DNA of 64,000 bases, taken from assembly GCA_024707255.1 (NCBI GenBank), contig JANQAC010000001.1, positions 1,550,001-1,614,000 on the forward strand, in the 5' to 3' direction. Shown piece after piece: positions 60,361 to 64,000 of the stretch; positions within the stretch are counted from its first letter, which is position 1; each line of letters begins with the position of its first letter. Made by a program: the position numbers and the translations under genes. Origin of the DNA: Asticcacaulis sp. GTDB taxonomy: Bacteria > Pseudomonadota > Alphaproteobacteria > Caulobacterales > Caulobacteraceae. The notes beneath the pieces are model-generated. The model searched no databases. It had not been told where the DNA came from and saw only the letters and a program-made list of their open reading frames with translations.

Positions 60361-60385
60361 GGCTCTTAAGACGGCTGGTAAATGC

Positions 60386-61952
60386 TCAATTCGCGCTCGG
60401 CAGCAGGATCGAGAAACGGGCGCCGACGATATGGCCGGTGTCGTCTTTGCGGTTTTCCGCCCAGATTTTTCCGTTGTGCGCCTCGATGATCTGGCGCGAG
60501 ATCGACAGGCCGAGGCCGGAATTCTTGCCAAAGCTCGTGCCCTTGGGACGCGAGGTATAGAAGCGCTGGAAGATGGTCTCCAGATTGTCCTCCGGAATGC
60601 CGGGGCCGTCGTCCTCGAAGACAATGCTCATCGGCCGCAGCGGATCGGCATTACTGTGGGCGAGCGTGACGCGGACCTCGCCGCCTTCCGGGGAGAAGGA
60701 ACGGGCATTGTCGATAATATTGCGGAAGACCTGACCGAGCGGGCCTTCGCGGCCATTGACCAGCGAGGCGGCCGGCGACAGGGAACGCTTAAAGCTGACC
60801 GTGACCTGGCCGGCGATATGACTCTGCTGGTAGAGCGAGATGATATCTTCCAGCAGGGTGCCGACCTCGACCTTTCTCGGCGTGTCGCGCGACAGTTCGG
60901 CATCGAGGCGAGAGGCGTTGGAAATGTCGGTGATCAGGCGGTCGGCGCGGCGTACATCCTGGTTGATGACCGCCATCAGCCTGTCCCTAGCCTCGTCGTT
61001 CTTCACCAGCGGCAGGGTTTCCAGCGCCGAGCGGATGGAGGTCAGCGGGTTCTTGATCTCGTGAGAGACATCGGCGGCGAAACGGTCGATTTCCTCCATG
61101 CGCCGCCACAGGGTATCGGTCATGCTTTCGAGCGAGCGCGCCAGGGTGCCGATTTCGTCCTTGCGCGATTCGAGGTCGGGCAGGGAAATGGCGCGGGTGC
61201 GCGCCAGACGGACATTGTCCGCCGCCGCCGACAGCCGGTGGATCGGCCGGCTGACCAGCCAGTTGAGCAGCAGAGACGACAGCATGGTGACGCCGAAGGC
61301 GACGAGAATGAACGGCAGCATGGACCAGCGCTGTGCCGCCACGATCTTGTCGACATCGCCGCGCTCGATGGTCAGCACGCCCAGCACCTCCTTGACGTGG
61401 CGCAGGGGCACGGAGACCGACACCACCTTTACGCCGCGTTCGTTACGGCGGACCACGGCGGTGGGCGGCGCACCAGACAAAGCCATCATCACCTCGCCAT
61501 GCAGTTGCTGCTCGGCCAGCGCCCGACGGGCCTGACGCTTGGCGGACTTATCCTCCGGCAGCGGGTCATTGGGCCGGCGCGCGCGGCGGAAGCTGCGACA
61601 CGTCGATCATGTCGGAAACCGCATAGGAATCGGAGATCAGGTTGCCCTTGTCATCGAAGAGGCGCGCGCGCTGGCCGGAGGGAATGAACCGGCCCAGCAC
61701 GATGGCGGCATTTTCGGCTTCGAGATGCGGCTCCGGCACGCCTTCGGTAGCGACCTCGGCAATCACCTCGCCCATCAACTGGGCCTGAGACAGCAGGGAA
61801 TCGCTCTGGGCATTGATCAGGCCGCCGCGAAAATCACTCAGCACCAGGGCGCCGATGACGATGATGATCAGCCCCAGCACATTCAGCCCGAAGATCAGTC
61901 GTCCCAACCGGGACTGACCGAAAGGAAGCCGTTTTAGCCAGGGCTTCGCCAT
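60386..61952 (-). CDS. chvG: sensor histidine kinase ChvG, one frame break
   Basis: A membrane kinase of about 521 residues paired with ChvI. The N-terminal segment has the first membrane helix (LIFGLNVLGLIIIVIGALVLS); after the break come a second helix (WSMLPFILVAFGVTMLSSLLLNWLV), HAMP, the phosphoacceptor His in FAADVSHEIKNPLTSIRSALETL, and the ATPase boxes FRNIIDNARSFSPEGG, DDGPGIPEDN and NSGLGLSISRQII. The frames join near 61571, where one C too many breaks RAPANDPLPEDKSAKRQ. The pair senses envelope and acid stress and is needed for normal growth in relatives, so an error is more likely than a lost gene. Confidence 0.9.
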
Positions 61953-61958
61953 GCGCTT

Positions 61959-62668
61959 TTAAATCTCTCTATAGCGATAACCGACGCCGTAGAGGGTTTC
62001 GATCGAATCGAAGGTCGGGTCGACCTGGCGGAACTTCTTGCGCATCCGCTTGACGTGGCTGTCGATGGTGCGGTCATCGACATATACCTGATCGTCATAG
62101 GCGGCATCCATCAGGTTGTCGCGGCTCTTGACGAAGCCGGGGCGCTGGGCCAGGGCGTGCAGCAGAAGGAATTCGGTTACGGTCAGGCGCACAGGCTTGC
62201 CGTCCAGGTGCATTCATGACGGGCGGCGTCCATCACCAGCTTGCCGCGCTTGAGCGACTTGGCATTGAGCGCCTCGGCGACTTCCGGGGCCTCGCCCTGT
62301 TCGACGATACCGGCGCGGCGCAGCACCGCCTTGACGCGCTCCAGCAGCAGGCGCTGCGAAAAGGGTTTGTGCATGTAGTCGTCGGCGCCGAGATTGAAGC
62401 CCAGCACCTCGTCGATCTCATCGTCCTTCGAGGTCAGGATGATGACCGGCAGGTTGGAGGTATTGCGAAGGCGGCGTAGCACTTCCATGCCGTCCATGCG
62501 CGGCATCTTGACGTCGAGAATGGCGAGGTCGGGCGGATCCTTTTCGAGCGCGGCCAGACCCGCCGCGCCGTCATAATAGGCCTGGACGGTGTGGCCGCCG
62601 CTTTCCAGCGCGAGCGACACGCTGGTGACAATGTTCTCGTCGTCGTCCACCAAAGTAATCTTGGCCAT
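61959..62668 (-). CDS. chvI: response regulator ChvI, one frame break
   Basis: An OmpR-type regulator of about 236 residues. The receiver has [12 protein letters not shown], the phosphoacceptor in [12 protein letters not shown] and [20 protein letters not shown]; the winged helix has [52 protein letters not shown], the diagnostic ChvI sequence. The frames join near 62203, where one missing base separates DAARHECTW from GKPVRLTV. It ends 6 bases before chvG starts, so the two form an operon. Confidence 0.92.
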
Positions 62669-62921
62669 GTGATCTCCGGAATTGAATAAGCTGTCTCTTA
62701 AATAAACGCATATCGCCAAAGTTCAATTGAACTTTGGCATGTAAAACCACCATTGGCAGTTCCTCATGAGGCACTAAACGCATGGCTGCGGTCTTTTTCA
62801 GGGCCTGATCACGGCGTTTTCTGGCCTTAAGCCCCGCAAATGCGGCCTAAATCATAATTTAACGTCGGGGGTGTAATAATTCCATGCAGATCAATCACTA
62901 AATCGCTGCTTCAGGGACCCC
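62669..62921. promoter_or_regulatory. divergent upstream region of chvI and the 62922 gene
   Basis: 253 bases between two divergent genes. It is AT-richer than its surroundings around 62690-62730 and 62850-62880 and should hold both promoters. No named operator was recognised. Confidence 0.4.
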
Positions 62922-64000
62922 ATGAGCCACCATCCGGTGCATTACGAACTTTTTTCGCGCCGCACGCCGCAATCGTCGTGGGTGCTGGAAATGGCGTCGG
63001 AAACGCGTGACCAGGTTATTCAGGCCGCGGATGAGATGCTGAAAAGCGGCCGCGCCGCCGTTCGCGTCACCAAGGAAATGCTCGATCCGGAAAGCGGCGA
63101 ATACAGCAGCGTGACCGTGCTGGACAAGGGCGTGGCGGTGGCGGCGAAAAAGCCGAAACTGGCGCCCACCACCGATACGGTCTGCACCAGCCCGCAGGAC
63201 CTTTACAGTGCGCTTGCCCGTGAGAAGATTTCCCGCCTGCTGGAAGACTGGCTGAAGCTGCAGGGCGTGACGGCGTTTGAACTGCTGCACCGGCCTGACC
63301 TGGCGGAGCGGCTGGAAGCCTCCGGCAGCGAACTGCTGCATGTGGTGCAGAAACTATCCGTGCCGGAAAGCCATGACACCGGCCAGGCCCTGCATGAGTT
63401 GATGCGGCGCTGGTCAAGCCTGTTCGACAAAGCCTGCACCCGCCTGATCCAGGATGGCCGCAAGGGCCTGTTTCCGGAACTGACGCCGGAAAACGGCCTG
63501 GAATTGATCGACCGGCTGCATGACCATCCGGAACGCGCCTATGTCTTCGGCGGCGCGCTGGCGGCCACCCTGAAGGGGCAGCGCCGGCCATCGGCGAAGC
63601 TGGAAACCCTGCTGATCTATGCCGGCCTGATCAATGCCTGGCTCGATACGCATCCGGAACGCGAATGGGCGCTGCAACTGATCGAAATTCCGGTGGTGGA
63701 GCTGTTTGCCGCGCGCGGCAGCCTGAACGATGTGCTGGGCGAAGAGATGGACCTTGGCGGCGCCATGATGATCATGACGCGCCTGGCCGCCGGCCGCGAG
63801 GTGGACCTGATCGCCCGCGCCGATGCCCGCGTGGCGCGCCTGACCCCGCCGCTTAGTGGTGTTCTGGGGGGCTACCACGACCTGATCCTGAATAACCGTC
63901 TGCCGCATCTGAGCTATCATATTTCCAAGCGCCTGATGCAGGAACTGAAGAGCCCGCGCCGTCTGCGCCCGAATGACCCGATGGGCGAGATCGAGATTCT
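62922..64000 (+). CDS. conserved hypothetical protein, 3' truncated by the window
   Basis: The frame is open from the ATG at 62922 to the window edge (about 359 residues). It begins MSHHPVHYELFSRRTPQSSWVLEMASETRDQVIQAADEML and continues with helical segments such as LYSALAREKISRLLEDWLKLQGVTAFELLHRPDLAERLE and AWLDTHPEREWALQLIEIPVVELFAARGSL. No membrane segment or enzymatic motif is visible. It looks like a conserved cytoplasmic protein of Caulobacterales, but I cannot name it. It is divergent from chvI. Confidence 0.75.
   Translation, partial: MSHHPVHYELFSRRTPQSSWVLEMASETRDQVIQAADEMLKSGRAAVRVTKEMLDPESGEYSSVTVLDKGVAVAAKKPKLAPTTDTVCTSPQDLYSALAREKISRLLEDWLKLQGVTAFELLHRPDLAERLEASGSELLHVVQKLSVPESHDTGQALHELMRRWSSLFDKACTRLIQDGRKGLFPELTPENGLELIDRLHDHPERAYVFGGALAATLKGQRRPSAKLETLLIYAGLINAWLDTHPEREWALQLIEIPVVELFAARGSLNDVLGEEMDLGGAMMIMTRLAAGREVDLIARADARVARLTPPLSGVLGGYHDLILNNRLPHLSYHISKRLMQELKSPRRLRPNDPMGEIEI

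Overview
The window is GC-rich alphaproteobacterial chromosome. It most resembles the order Caulobacterales, perhaps an Asticcacaulis-like genus, though gene content alone cannot name the species. The evidence is: the ChvI/ChvG two-component pair next to HprK, a mannose-type EIIA and HPr; a CenR-like regulator near xthA, lolA and ftsK; a perfect CtrA-type site (TTAA-N7-TTAA) upstream of nrdB; a citrate synthase paralogue with an N-terminal DNA-binding-like domain; and several Tat-exported plant-polysaccharide hydrolases. No rRNA, tRNA, CRISPR array or prophage was found.

Layout. 0-8 kb: the end of a GH78 alpha-L-rhamnosidase, a Trm112-like protein, the chaperedoxin CnoX, a prolyl-tRNA editing protein, a DUF6065 protein, an M3 peptidase and murI. 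8-12.5 kb: a peroxide-defence block (ahpF, ahpC, ahpD, oxyR). 12.5-26 kb: a Fic/Doc toxin-antitoxin pair, nadE, ilvA, two tandem FKBP lipoproteins, a PD-(D/E)XK nuclease-like protein, pgi, a GT2 glycosyltransferase, queG, a GST, a CDF metal exporter, the HTH-citrate synthase and uppP. 26.1-28.1 kb: an IS110 element, with a structured leader that is a candidate bridge RNA, abutting an IS5-type element. 28-41 kb: L,D-transpeptidase, cenR, lipocalin, xthA, lolA, GH2 beta-galactosidase, ftsK and aconitase. 41-45 kb: the cytochrome c maturation genes ccmABCDG, including a 53-residue ccmD. 45-52 kb: slyX-pheA, a membrane cytochrome c, an NlpC/P60 hydrolase, an M17 aminopeptidase, a TPR protein and nrdB. 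52.3-54.8 kb: an accessory islet with an AT-rich lipoprotein, a DUF559 nuclease held between copies of a palindromic repeat, an unknown gene and a non-coding stretch with several long hairpins. 55-64 kb: a DUF5060/apiosidase-like hydrolase, the ptsH-ptsM-hprK carbon/nitrogen PTS genes, a ParDE module with two unknown genes, chvG-chvI, and an unknown protein running off the right edge.

Two themes cut across the window. First, two families of long nested palindromic repeats sit between genes: family A (six copies, one of them half) and family B (two copies). They often end within a few bases of a start or stop codon; one supplies the Shine-Dalgarno sequence of ccmB, and two flank the DUF559 gene. 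Second, at least nine single-base frame breaks interrupt otherwise intact genes, including housekeeping genes such as acnA, chvI and chvG. Most lie in short homopolymers and are best read as sequencing errors, so each broken gene is given here as one locus with the break marked.
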